Shown piece after piece: positions 18,695 through 26,953 of a stretch of 64,000 nucleotides of DNA (positions are counted from its first letter, which is position 1; the number at the start of each line of letters is the position of its first letter). The DNA is from Pantanalinema sp. GBBB05 (GTDB lineage Bacteria; Cyanobacteriota; Cyanobacteriia; Leptolyngbyales; Leptolyngbyaceae). The position numbers and the translations under genes are program-made. The notes under the pieces were generated by a model. It was not told the DNA's origin, did no database searches, and saw only the letters and a program-made list of their open reading frames with translations. The stretch is from the NCBI GenBank assembly GCA_016743235.1, contig VRZD01000006.1, positions 1 through 64,000 of the forward strand. The letters run 5' to 3'.

Positions 18695-20104
18695 ATGTCC
18701 ATTATTATTGCGGGTGAGCGTAGCGGTGTTGGCAAAACCACCGTTACTCTTGCCTTATTGTCTTGTTTAAGCCGTCGGGGCTTGGCGGTGCAATCGTTTA
18801 AGGTAGGACCGGATTACATTGATCCGATGTTTCATCGGCATGTGACCCAACGATCGTGTCGCAATCTTGATCCCGTTCTAACTTCTGAAGCTTATGTACA
18901 GGAGTGCTTTACCCGCCATACCCAGGATGTTGACTATGCCCTGGCAGAAGGGGTAATGGGATTATTTGATGGCGCGGTCGATCGTCCTGGGTTTGCCAGC
19001 ACTGCCCATATTGCCCGACTGTTAAAGCTCCCAGTTTTACTGGTGTTGGATTGTAGTCGCATGTCGCATTCGATCGCGGCGTTAGTCCACGGCTATCGCT
19101 CCTTCGATCCGACCATTCAATTGGCAGGAGTGGTACTAAATCGAGTTGGCAGCGATCGCCATTTGGAGATCTTAAAATCTGCTCTGTCCCCGTTACAGAT
19201 CCCTATTTTGGGCGTCCTGCGGCGAGACGATCGCGTACAAATTCCCGATCGACATTTGGGACTTATTCCCACCGCCGAACTCCCCAACTTACAACCCGTC
19301 ATCGACCAACTAGCCCATCTCGGTGAAACCTGCTTCGACTGGTCAGCCCTTACCCCCCTGCTCAAAACCACTCCCCATCTCCCTCATCTTCCTCACCTCC
19401 CTCACCTTTCACCCACTGTCCGAATTGCGATCGCCCACGACCCAGCCTTCAGTTTCTACTACGCTGATAATCTCGATTTATTGCAAGCTCTGGGAGCCGA
19501 ACTAGTATTCTGGAGTCCGTTACAGGATCAGGAATTGCCCGAAAACATTCAGGGGCTGTACTTCGGGGGTGGTTTTCCTGAAATGTTTGCGGCGACCTTA
19601 GCAGATAACCAAGCGATTCAGGCAGCGGTGCGATCGCAGATTCAAGCCGGCATTCCCACTTATGCGGAATGTGGTGGACTAATGTATTTGTGTCAGCAAA
19701 TGGTTGATTTTGAACAAAATACATTTCCAATGGTGGCAATTCTGCCCACAACCGCCGTGATGGGGAAGCGATTAACTCTAGGATATCGCTGTGCGATCGC
19801 TCAACACGATACGCCGTTAGTGACAACTGGACAAACAATTTGGGGACATGAATTTCATCGATCGCACCTGACGATCGCGCCATCGAATCCCTTATTTCAC
19901 ATCAATCCCCAACCATTGCCTGATCAACTCCCACAATCCTCTACCTGCTTGACTTCTTCATCTTCCTCATCTCCCCATCTCCCCACTTATGAAGGCTGGC
20001 ATCTACCCAATCTCCACGCTTCCTACCTTCACCTCCATTGGGGAGCTTGTCCGAAGTTACCAACTCGATTTTTATGCCAATGCAGAATTAGGATGAAATC
20101 CTGA
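18695..20104 (+). CDS. cbiA: Cobyrinate a,c-diamide synthase
   Basis: Amidates the a and c side chains of cobyrinate (or hydrogenobyrinate) with glutamine and ATP in B12 synthesis. The N-terminal domain begins with a P-loop, GERSGVGKTTVTLALL, and FKVGPDYIDP. The C-terminal glutamine amidotransferase domain has the nucleophile Cys326 in YAECGGLMYL and a final EGWHLPNLHASYLHLHWG. Two simple-sequence insertions lie inside the frame: PHLPHLPHLPHL (from 9-base repeats near 19372-19408), between the two domains, and a Ser-rich tract ending SSSSSSPHLPTY (near 19955-19989). They look like expansions in loops and leave the motifs intact. The start has no ribosome site. A B12 riboswitch occurs elsewhere, at 59.4 kb. 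Confidence 0.94.
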   Translation: MSIIIAGERSGVGKTTVTLALLSCLSRRGLAVQSFKVGPDYIDPMFHRHVTQRSCRNLDPVLTSEAYVQECFTRHTQDVDYALAEGVMGLFDGAVDRPGFASTAHIARLLKLPVLLVLDCSRMSHSIAALVHGYRSFDPTIQLAGVVLNRVGSDRHLEILKSALSPLQIPILGVLRRDDRVQIPDRHLGLIPTAELPNLQPVIDQLAHLGETCFDWSALTPLLKTTPHLPHLPHLPHLSPTVRIAIAHDPAFSFYYADNLDLLQALGAELVFWSPLQDQELPENIQGLYFGGGFPEMFAATLADNQAIQAAVRSQIQAGIPTYAECGGLMYLCQQMVDFEQNTFPMVAILPTTAVMGKRLTLGYRCAIAQHDTPLVTTGQTIWGHEFHRSHLTIAPSNPLFHINPQPLPDQLPQSSTCLTSSSSSSPHLPTYEGWHLPNLHASYLHLHWGACPKLPTRFLCQCRIRMKS

Positions 20105-20205
20105 ATTCAGGATCAACATACCTTAGGAAATGCAAGATCAAGTCATCGAATCTTACATGTAAAACCTGCTTGTCCAAACAACTCCGAGTATTCTATTGGC
20201 TAATA

Positions 20206-21072
20206 TTAGCTTGGGTAGGAAGTGACTAACACTTCGGTAATTTTGCCGCGTCGTTCAGCTTTGGAATTGATTGCCCGAGCTGCATAAATTGTGTGGATGT
20301 GGAAGTCTTGATAGAGTTCCCGGACAAAGGGACAGTCGGAATTGGACAGCATGACTTTAACGCCACGTCTAGCTAATTCGGCAAAGGTATCGCGTAGGCG
20401 AATTTGATCGGCTGGAGTAAAAGCATAGCGATTATAAGCGGTAAAACTACTGGTTGGACTGATCGGATGATAGGGTGGATCGAAGTAAACAAAATCTTGT
20501 TTACCCGTCGTATAATTTAAGATTGCTTCAAATGGGGCAAAGGTAATTTGCTGCGATCGTAGCGCTCTAGAAGCGGCTTTCAGTAACTCTGGGTCATAAA
20601 TGCCAGGATTTTTGTAGCGCCCCATTGGTACGTTAAATTGCCCTTTGGAGTTTTCCCGATACAGCCCATTAAAGCAGGTCTTATTCAGATAAATCAGTCG
20701 AGCGGCCTTATCGATCGCAGGTTCAATACCGCGATCAAACTGATATAACTTTGCTTCCCGATGCCTTGATCGTTGCTCATAATAATATTCTGGACAATGG
20801 TGATCACGATGTTCTTGTAATCGCACGATCAAGGCATCGACATGATCGCGAACGCAACAATAAACATTCACCAATTCCGCATTGATATCCATTAAAATAG
20901 CGCGGCGAGGTTGGAGATGAAAAAAGATAGCTCCACCACCGAGAAATGGCTCGTAATAGGTTGAGAACTGTTGGGGAAACAAGGACTCGTATTGTGGAAT
21001 TAAACGAGCTTTTCCCCCTGCCCATTTGAGGAATGGACGTGGACAAATTGTTGGCAGAACATGAGCTTGCAT
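20206..21072 (-). CDS. Dam-type adenine-N6 DNA methyltransferase
   Basis: D12-class methylase. The SAM motif PFLKWAGGKARLIP is near the N-terminus, FLGGGAIFFHL follows, and the catalytic DPPY is at 198-201. At 288 residues it is the size of Dam and of the cyanobacterial GATC methylases (DmtA; Slr1803 of Synechocystis). GATC is the likely target, inferred from similarity. No restriction gene is adjacent, so it is a solitary methylase. GATC lies inside the HIP1 palindrome GCGATCGC that is very frequent here. AAAGGA abuts the ATG directly, an unusually short spacing, so translation may be weak. Confidence 0.92.
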   Translation of the reverse strand: MQAHVLPTICPRPFLKWAGGKARLIPQYESLFPQQFSTYYEPFLGGGAIFFHLQPRRAILMDINAELVNVYCCVRDHVDALIVRLQEHRDHHCPEYYYEQRSRHREAKLYQFDRGIEPAIDKAARLIYLNKTCFNGLYRENSKGQFNVPMGRYKNPGIYDPELLKAASRALRSQQITFAPFEAILNYTTGKQDFVYFDPPYHPISPTSSFTAYNRYAFTPADQIRLRDTFAELARRGVKVMLSNSDCPFVRELYQDFHIHTIYAARAINSKAERRGKITEVLVTSYPS

Positions 21073-21237
21073 TCCTTTATCATAAGGGGAATTTCTGTCA
21101 AAAAATCAACTTTGATCGTTCGACTTCGAGACATTTTAGAAGGCGATCGAAGCGATCAAATCAATTAGAAAACCTGATCAATTCCACTGATAGAGTTAGC
21201 TTGCGCACAATTTCTCATACCATCCCTAGATCTAGTG

Positions 21238-21579
21238 TTATCGACCTTCAGTAATTCCATAACAGCCAGTTAAGCTGCCAAAACAATCACTTAATAGCGA
21301 TCGATTCAACGAGTTGTACTTGGTTTGTCCCTCGCGACGGATGTGAATTAACCCAGCCTCAGCTAGAGTTCTGGAGTGATGACAAAACAGCGCTAAACTA
21401 ATCCCCATCTGGTTCGCAATCTCTGAACCACTCAGCTCTCCTTGCGCGGCTAATAGTTCAACCATGCGGAGTCTGGTTGGGTCAGCTAGGGCGGCAAAAA
21501 TCTTGGCTCGTTGCTCGGTGTCAGTTTTACTAAGCGAATTGACTGAACTAATAGATTTACGATCGGAATTTTTAACCAT
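21238..21579 (-). CDS. ArsR-family winged-helix repressor
   Basis: A 113-residue protein with the ArsR/SmtB helix-turn-helix: ALADPTRLRMVELLA, then SGSEIANQMGISLALFCHHSRTLAEAGLI split around the recognition helix. It lacks the CxC metal site of ArsR, but has Cys66 within the recognition region and Cys99 and Cys106 near the C-terminus. Redox or thiol-reactive sensing is therefore more plausible than arsenite sensing. It is divergent from the ene-reductase at 21761, with two inverted repeats in the gap. By analogy with other ArsR/ene-reductase pairs it probably represses that gene in response to electrophiles or quinones; this is inference. Confidence 0.88.
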   Translation of the reverse strand: MVKNSDRKSISSVNSLSKTDTEQRAKIFAALADPTRLRMVELLAAQGELSGSEIANQMGISLALFCHHSRTLAEAGLIHIRREGQTKYNSLNRSLLSDCFGSLTGCYGITEGR

Positions 21580-21651
21580 ATCTAGTAACCCAACTGAAAT
21601 GAGAGCCAGAATCCTATCTTTATCTTAGGCTGGGATAGATTGTAGTGAAAC

Positions 21652-21718
21652 ACTTAAATAAGTACTTGACTATCTAAACGTTGCTGGCTATTCTGTAGTT
21701 AAATCGTTGCTTAACTAC
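21652..21718. promoter_or_regulatory. Inverted repeats between the ArsR regulator and the ene-reductase
   Basis: GTAGTTAA (21695-21702) and TTAACTAC (21711-21718) form a perfect 8-8-8 dyad about 40 bases before the ene-reductase ATG. ACTTA-AA-TAAGT (21652-21663) is a second, compact dyad nearer the regulator. Both lie where a repressor would block one or both promoters. They are candidate operators for the ArsR-family protein; binding is not shown. Confidence 0.5.
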
Positions 21719-21760
21719 TAAATAACGCTTCTCGCTCAGCAACCCAAGGAGTTTGTCAGA

Positions 21761-22870
21761 ATGGATCATGCTATACCCCTGCTGTCTCCGGTGAAACTCG
21801 GTCGCTACGAATTGCCGAACCGGATGGTGATGGCTCCACTAACTCGGAATCGAGCTGGAGAGGGCTATGTGCCTGGAGATCTTAATGTTACCTATTATGT
21901 CCAACGGGCTTCTGCTGGGTTGATTATTACCGAAGCCAGCCAGATTTCGCCACAAGGTATGGGCTACCCCAGTACCCCTGGGATTTACTCTACTGAACAG
22001 GTGACTGGTTGGCAAAAGATAACAGCCGCAGTTCATGCCCAGGGCGGACGGATTTTCTTACAACTCTGGCACGTCGGACGAATTTCCCATCCCTCGCTGC
22101 AACCGGACGGAGCACTACCTGTGGCTCCCAGCGCGATCGCCCCGGCAGGGATGGCATCGACCTATACGGGAGAGCAACCATTTGTTACCCCTCGGGCTCT
22201 GGAAACGGATGAAATTCCTGGCATTGTCGAGGATTACCGCCGAGCGGCAGCGAATGCTTTAGAGGCAGGCTTTGACGGCGTAGAAATTCATGCGGCGAAC
22301 GGTTATCTGATCGATCAATTTCTCCAAGACAATACGAATCACCGCACTGATCAGTATGGGGGGGCGATCGAGAATCGCACTCGGTTTTTATTAGAGGTTG
22401 TCACGGCAGTTACTGAGGTTTGGGGCAGCGATCGTGTGGGAGTTCGGCTCGCTCCTAGCGGTACATTTAACGATATGGGAGACTCGAACCGTAAAGCGTT
22501 ATTTACCTATGTGGTGCAGCAATTAGAACGCTTTAATCTAGCGTACTTGCATTTCGTAGAACCGAGAGCTGATGCGATCGCCGCCAGCCAAGCCGATCAC
22601 CCTGACGCTCTGACCTGTCGGTATTTCCGCTCAGTCTACAGTGGCACGATTATGTCTGCGGGTGGCTACGATCGAGAATTAGCCAACGCCACGATCGCCG
22701 CCGGTGATACGGATCTGATTGCCTTTGGCAGACTCTATATTGCGAATCCCGATTTGGTGGAACGGTTCGCGCTGGATGCGCCGCTGAATCCTTACGATCG
22801 CTCTACCTTCTACGGCGGCACGGAGAAAGGCTACACCGACTACCCAACGCTAGAACGCCAACCGGCTTAA
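21761..22870 (+). CDS. Old yellow enzyme family alkene reductase
   Basis: FMN- and NAD(P)H-dependent ene-reductase of the NemA/OYE class, reducing activated C=C bonds, quinones or nitro-esters. Visible family motifs are LPNRMVMAPLTRNRA at the N-terminus (FMN site), the HAANGYLIDQFL active-site loop, TDQYGGAIENRTRFLLEVV, and the C-terminal FGRLYIANPDL phosphate-binding segment. The 369 residues match classical OYE length. AAGGAG lies 9 bases before the ATG. The divergent ArsR-family repressor and dyads upstream suggest inducible expression. The dienelactone hydrolase downstream runs in the opposite direction. The physiological substrate is unknown; detoxification of reactive electrophiles is likely. 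Confidence 0.95.
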   Translation: MDHAIPLLSPVKLGRYELPNRMVMAPLTRNRAGEGYVPGDLNVTYYVQRASAGLIITEASQISPQGMGYPSTPGIYSTEQVTGWQKITAAVHAQGGRIFLQLWHVGRISHPSLQPDGALPVAPSAIAPAGMASTYTGEQPFVTPRALETDEIPGIVEDYRRAAANALEAGFDGVEIHAANGYLIDQFLQDNTNHRTDQYGGAIENRTRFLLEVVTAVTEVWGSDRVGVRLAPSGTFNDMGDSNRKALFTYVVQQLERFNLAYLHFVEPRADAIAASQADHPDALTCRYFRSVYSGTIMSAGGYDRELANATIAAGDTDLIAFGRLYIANPDLVERFALDAPLNPYDRSTFYGGTEKGYTDYPTLERQPA

Positions 22871-22960
22871 CCAGAGTAACTAACGAGCGGGGCAAGCCTT
22901 TGTGGTTGTCCCGCAAGGTTCTAGGGCAATTGATCTAAAGCCGATCGCTGCTTGCTGTAA

Positions 22961-23698
22961 CTACAACGTATCGCGGTAGAGTTGCAGGACATGAGTCCAG
23001 GCATCGGCGGCGGCTTCTGGTCTGTAGTCAGCACGTTGATCGCAGAAAAAGCCATGTCCAGCTTGATAGCGGAAAACCTGGTGATCAATTTGGTGCTGTT
23101 GCAGTGCAGCCTCAATTTGATCAATTTGTGCCACCGGAATTAAGGGGTCTTCAGTGCCAAAGAAGGCATAGAGTTTCCCGTGAATTTCGGGAGTACGATC
23201 GACGGTCGGCGCACCGCCCCCTGGAGTCATGGTGGCAATCCCACCACCGTAAAACGAAGCTGTGACTTTAATCTCTGGTAGAGTTGCGGCTAAATACACC
23301 ACATGCCCGCCAAAGCAGAAGCCGATCGTGCCAAATCCCCCCGCTTTTACATTGGCTTTGGTTTGGAGATAGGCGATCGTCGCTTGAATATCACTCAATA
23401 ACTCATCAGCTTTAGTCTGGTCTTTATATTCTCGACCTAAAACGGTATCCGCTTCACTATAACCAACCTCAAACCCAGGAGCGGTACGCTGAAAAATCGC
23501 TGGCGCGATCGCCACATAGCCAGCCTTCGCAAGGCGTTCGGTTACTGATCGAATATGGGAATTAACGCCAAAGATTTCTTGAATGACGACGATAGCTGGG
23601 AATGTCCCAGGTTCAGTTGGTTCTGCCAGGTAGGCATCAATCTGTAAGTCTCCATTCGCCACCTTGACCCATTCTGTCCGCATTGTTTGATCTGTCAT
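22961..23698 (-). CDS. Dienelactone hydrolase family protein
   Basis: Alpha/beta hydrolase with the dienelactone-hydrolase Cys-Asp-His triad visible: Cys128 in GFCFGGH, Asp184 in TEDPLIP and His215 in AGHGFFCD. The oxyanion region VIQEIFGVN is typical. The 245 residues match carboxymethylenebutenolidase-type enzymes. GGGG lies just before the ATG. It converges on the ene-reductase with 90 bases between the stops, so the pair are neighbours but not one operon. Most cyanobacterial members have no assigned chlorocatechol pathway, and the true substrate cannot be read from the sequence. Confidence 0.93.
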   Translation of the reverse strand: MTDQTMRTEWVKVANGDLQIDAYLAEPTEPGTFPAIVVIQEIFGVNSHIRSVTERLAKAGYVAIAPAIFQRTAPGFEVGYSEADTVLGREYKDQTKADELLSDIQATIAYLQTKANVKAGGFGTIGFCFGGHVVYLAATLPEIKVTASFYGGGIATMTPGGGAPTVDRTPEIHGKLYAFFGTEDPLIPVAQIDQIEAALQQHQIDHQVFRYQAGHGFFCDQRADYRPEAAADAWTHVLQLYRDTL

Positions 23699-23830
23699 GA
23701 CCCCATCCTGACTACACCATGTTTGGTTATATCAGTCTAGGAACGGATTCGTGAAGAGTGACTCCAGCGATCGCCATGAGTGAGCTAATTTAATGCTTAA
23801 ATAGGTTGGCAATCTTGGTCATAAGGAACG

Positions 23831-24589
23831 ATGGTGCAACAGGCGATACCCGATACTCCCCAATTATTTTCTGTACTGGGTCTACCCCTGCATTTATTGA
23901 CTGATTACACCGGCTGGCTCGTGCATCGGATGCAGCAACATGTGGGTTGTCATGTGGTAACGCTGAACGCCGAAATGGCAATGCAGGCAGACCAAACCCC
24001 TCGTCTGGTCAAGGCAATTCACCAGGCAGAGTTGGTGATTCCAGATGGGGCGGGTGTGGTCTTTTACCTGAAACTGTATGGCAAACAGGCGGCACGATGT
24101 CCTGGGATTGAACTAGCCGAGTCTTTATTGCAACAAATGGGACAACATCCTGATTTGGGCACAGTCTTCTTTTATGGGGGAGCACCAGGAGTTGCGGAAG
24201 CCGCCGCCGACATTTGGCAACAGCGATCGCCTGGATTGCGATTTGCTGGAGTGCAGAATGGCTTTCTCACGCCAGAAGACCAACCTGCCTTTCAACAACG
24301 CCTGCAAGAGTTGCAACCTCAATTGATCCTGGTGGGATTAGGAGTACCCCGGCAGGAATTTTGGATTATGGAACACCGTCACCTCTGTCCCAATGCGATT
24401 TGGATCGGCGTGGGTGGGAGTTTTGATATTTGGGCGGGGGTAAAAGTTCGCGCTCCAGGTTGGCTACGCGATAATCATCTGGAATGGCTATATCGTCTCT
24501 ATCAGGAACCCTGGCGTTGGCGCCGGATGTTGGCGTTGCCGCAGTTTGCCTGGCGATCGCTAGTGTATCGATTGCGGGGGAAGGGATAG
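23831..24589 (+). CDS. WecG/TagA/CpsF family glycosyltransferase
   Basis: GT26-family enzyme adding a sugar (such as ManNAc or its uronate) to a lipid-linked acceptor in surface polysaccharide synthesis. Family motifs are VVTLNAEMAMQA and VIPDGAGVVFYLKL (catalytic Thr/Asp region), FFYGGAPGVAE, and the C-terminal QEFWIMEHRHLC with IGVGGSFDIWAG. The tail WLYRLYQEPWRWRRML is basic and amphipathic and probably lets the monomer associate with the membrane. Length is 252 residues. AAGGA lies 4-5 bases before the ATG. It stands alone between a hydrolase and ftsE, with no other polysaccharide genes nearby. Confidence 0.93.
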   Translation: MVQQAIPDTPQLFSVLGLPLHLLTDYTGWLVHRMQQHVGCHVVTLNAEMAMQADQTPRLVKAIHQAELVIPDGAGVVFYLKLYGKQAARCPGIELAESLLQQMGQHPDLGTVFFYGGAPGVAEAAADIWQQRSPGLRFAGVQNGFLTPEDQPAFQQRLQELQPQLILVGLGVPRQEFWIMEHRHLCPNAIWIGVGGSFDIWAGVKVRAPGWLRDNHLEWLYRLYQEPWRWRRMLALPQFAWRSLVYRLRGKG

Positions 24590-24687
24590 GGAGATGGGCA
24601 GATGAGGGAGATAGGTCGGATCTGATCGCGATCGCCTAAAACGAGTGCATCATCCTGAAGGTTTTGTGGTCTAATGAAGTGCGCTGT

Positions 24688-24705
24688 ATTGCAGTTGCTT
24701 GCAAT
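24688..24705. promoter_or_regulatory. Short dyad upstream of ftsE
   Basis: ATTGCA (24688-24693) and TGCAAT (24700-24705) form a perfect dyad around GTTGCT, 30 bases before the ftsE start. It could be a protein-binding site or chance; no -10/-35 pair is clear around it. Confidence 0.25.
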
Positions 24706-24735
24706 ATGGATGCATGATGGCTGATTGGACTCTGG

Positions 24736-25527
24736 ATGCATATGGTCGGTAATCGTCGGGTCAATGGTTTTGGGCATCATCGTCCTCTATCGTCACCCAT
24801 ACCAGTGTCGGAAGTGGGTAGCACTGCTGATCAAGGGTTGCCAGCTTCAGGAGTAGATGCGATCGTCTCGCTGCAAAATGTCAGCAAAATTTATCCAAAT
24901 GGCACGAAGGCACTAGTCAACGCCAATTTGGAAATCCAACGGGGCGAATTTTTGTTTATTACCGGAGCATCGGGTTCCGGCAAATCGACTTTACTAAAGC
25001 TGTTTTATGGGGCGGAGCGAGCCACAACAGGAGCCGTAATTGTCGATGGTCAGGATCTTTCGCCACTAAAGGGCGATCGCCTAGCCATGTTGCGTCGCCG
25101 TATTGGTGTGGTGTTTCAAGACTACAAACTAATTCCCCGCCGAACGGTGTTGGAAAATATTGGCTTTGTCCTCTGGGCGCAGGGCTTTCCCCGCGCCGAA
25201 ATTGAGCGTCGTTTGCAACCGGCGCTAAAAATGGTGGGCTTGCAACATAAAGCTGATTGTTTTCCTGAAGAACTATCTGGGGGTGAGCAACAACGAGTCA
25301 GCATTGCCCGCGCGATCGTCAGCACTCCTCCCCTACTGCTGGCTGATGAACCAACTGGCAACCTGGATGCCGATAATTCCTGGCAGGTGATCAAGATTCT
25401 CAAGAAGCTGAACATGATCGGTATCACGATCATTGTCACAACCCACGATGAAACCCTAATTCGCCAATCCAATCATCCAGTGCTGCAATTAATCAATGGT
25501 CATCTAGCCCAACGCAAAGTGAGATAG
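24736..25527 (+). CDS. ftsE: FtsE-type cell-division ABC ATPase
   Basis: ATPase of the FtsEX complex, which at the septum couples ATP hydrolysis to peptidoglycan hydrolase activation. The ABC motifs are complete: Walker [12 protein letters not shown]-loop VVFQDYKLI, signature [15 protein letters not shown], Walker [13 protein letters not shown] and the switch His in VTTHDE. The [14 protein letters not shown] segment is typical of FtsE. An N-terminal tail of about 40 residues (MHMVGNRR onward) precedes the usual start. The chosen ATG has no good ribosome site and no internal ATG is available before the conserved core. FtsX is not next to it; a convergent M48 protease begins 4 bases beyond the stop. 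Confidence 0.9.
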   Translation: MHMVGNRRVNGFGHHRPLSSPIPVSEVGSTADQGLPASGVDAIVSLQNVSKIYPNGTKALVNANLEIQRGEFLFITGASGSGKSTLLKLFYGAERATTGAVIVDGQDLSPLKGDRLAMLRRRIGVVFQDYKLIPRRTVLENIGFVLWAQGFPRAEIERRLQPALKMVGLQHKADCFPEELSGGEQQRVSIARAIVSTPPLLLADEPTGNLDADNSWQVIKILKKLNMIGITIIVTTHDETLIRQSNHPVLQLINGHLAQRKVR

Positions 25528-25531
25528 GGAT

Positions 25532-26545
25532 TTATTCCGATCGCTTGATCCGATCGATTTCCTGTTGCAGTTCTTCTAGTTGGCGACGGAGGTTGTCTAC
25601 TTCGGCTTGGGTGGTGCTGGAGGTGGAACCGGGCGATCGAGGTGGGGGCGTTGGTTCTGTGGGTTGTACAGGTACGTCTACCGACCCTTCGGCTCCGGCA
25701 CGGTGATAGTTGCCCTGGCGAATTTGGCGATATTCCTCAGAACCCGACCATTCCCGTAAAAAGTGAACTCGTTCTACAGCAAAGGGATGGGTGAGAAAGA
25801 CACCAGCGGAAATGTCGTTGTAGAGAAAGAATTTATAAATCTGGTTTAAGCCGTCTTCATCTAAACTTTGATAGCGTTCCGACTGCCGAATGAATTCATC
25901 CAGGCTCACTTCATGGGCATGTTTGACACTACCCCCTGCCATTTTCATCATCGTGTGCATAACAGGATTCAGGTCGTCAGTGACTAACAGAGCCGCACGA
26001 TCGGCGGAGAGCTCGGCTTTGCGTAACCACTCAAAAAATGCCATTAGTAGCCCAGTGGTAATTAGGGTGCTTAAGCCAAAGGTTAAATCAGCTAGCCCAG
26101 AGACTGCCTGGACAGTCCACATTGCCATTTGAATCAGTGTACTGTGCCCACACTTGATATGTCCTAATTCATGGGCAATGACGGTACGCAATTCGGTTTC
26201 ATTCATCAAGTCCAGCAGTCCACTGTTGATAGTGATGCTAGGGTGATCCTGCCCTAGCGCTACTGCATTCACCAAAGGATTTTGGGAAATAAATAAATCA
26301 GGTTCAGGGTAAATGTCTAAATCCCGTAAGCAGTCACGAAAAATCTGATACACCGAAGCATACTGCCGGGGACCGACCTGAATACTATTGCCCATCAAAT
26401 AAACGAAGCGAGGACGCTCAGATAAGTATTCAACAAATCGGCGAGCGACTAGATCAAACCCTGGAACGCTACGCAGGGTCTGTTCTGCCTGACGATCGAG
26501 CGGATGACGAAAAGCTTCACTAGAAATTCCGGTATAAGTCGGCAT
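25532..26545 (-). CDS. M48 family zinc metalloprotease
   Basis: An Ste24/HtpX-type protease with an intact active site: HELGH at 125-129 and the third-ligand Glu in ELSADRAALL. A hydrophobic stretch (about 133-175) lies between them and probably dips into the membrane. The C-terminal tail is a Pro/Ser-rich linker followed by a short coiled coil (VDNLRRQLEELQQEIDRIK). I place the start at ATG 26545 (MPTYTGISSEAF). The frame is open to 26668, but the extra 41 residues are basic and unlike the rest. No ribosome site is clear for either. It is probably a membrane-protein quality-control protease; the substrate is unknown. Confidence 0.9.
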   Translation of the reverse strand: MPTYTGISSEAFRHPLDRQAEQTLRSVPGFDLVARRFVEYLSERPRFVYLMGNSIQVGPRQYASVYQIFRDCLRDLDIYPEPDLFISQNPLVNAVALGQDHPSITINSGLLDLMNETELRTVIAHELGHIKCGHSTLIQMAMWTVQAVSGLADLTFGLSTLITTGLLMAFFEWLRKAELSADRAALLVTDDLNPVMHTMMKMAGGSVKHAHEVSLDEFIRQSERYQSLDEDGLNQIYKFFLYNDISAGVFLTHPFAVERVHFLREWSGSEEYRQIRQGNYHRAGAEGSVDVPVQPTEPTPPPRSPGSTSSTTQAEVDNLRRQLEELQQEIDRIKRSE

Positions 26546-26816
26546 AGTGGCAAAAAACGAGCTTAGAACGTGGAAATAAAAACTTAATCCCCTTCTTTTG
26601 TATCTTATGCGCCTGTTTCTTGGCAGGCTCTCGGTAATAATTTCGTCAATCCACCTGAAACCAGGCAACCAGTTAACCTCCTGAAGTTAAATCCATGCTC
26701 TACCCTCTAGCACTACATCCTAAGCAGTTGCCTGATCAGGAAGGATTAATTTCTCTCTGTCTGTTTACCTCTAGTCAATCCCGTTAAGCTATCTCCTTGG
26801 TTGTGTGCGGAAATCC
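26546..26816. other. Intergenic region upstream of the M48 protease
   Basis: No convincing gene. It must contain the M48 promoter on the minus strand. A 10-base palindrome CCTGATCAGG sits at 26731-26740. The far end holds a plus-strand terminator (26817-26848) with no plus-strand gene before it, so a short untranslated RNA could lie here. Confidence 0.4.
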
Positions 26817-26848
26817 CCCTCTAGCTCGATCGTGCTGGAGGGTTTTTT
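26817..26848 (+). terminator. Orphan Rho-independent terminator
   Basis: CCCTCTAGC (26817-26825) pairs with GCTGGAGGG (26834-26842) with one G-U pair and an 8-base loop, followed directly by six T. It points rightward. The nearest rightward gene, ftsE, ends 1.3 kb upstream with a leftward gene between, so this hairpin does not belong to an annotated transcript. Confidence 0.65.
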
Positions 26849-26953
26849 GTGGCAACCAAAAACTACGCAGCCGTGGCTACGCTGGCAATCCTATCCCCAT
26901 GTTAAGTCTGGTGACGATAGCAACCTACTGCTCCTGTAGGTCTTGGTTCGCTA

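Noticed and set aside
18695-20104. Possible frameshift or pseudogene in cbiA because of the low-complexity stretches
   Set aside because: The reading frame is continuous and both catalytic domains keep their motifs, so the tracts are in-frame loop insertions.
21238-21579. Arsenite-responsive ArsR linked to arsS
   Set aside because: The CxC arsenic site is missing, arsS is 37 kb away, and the direct neighbour is an ene-reductase.
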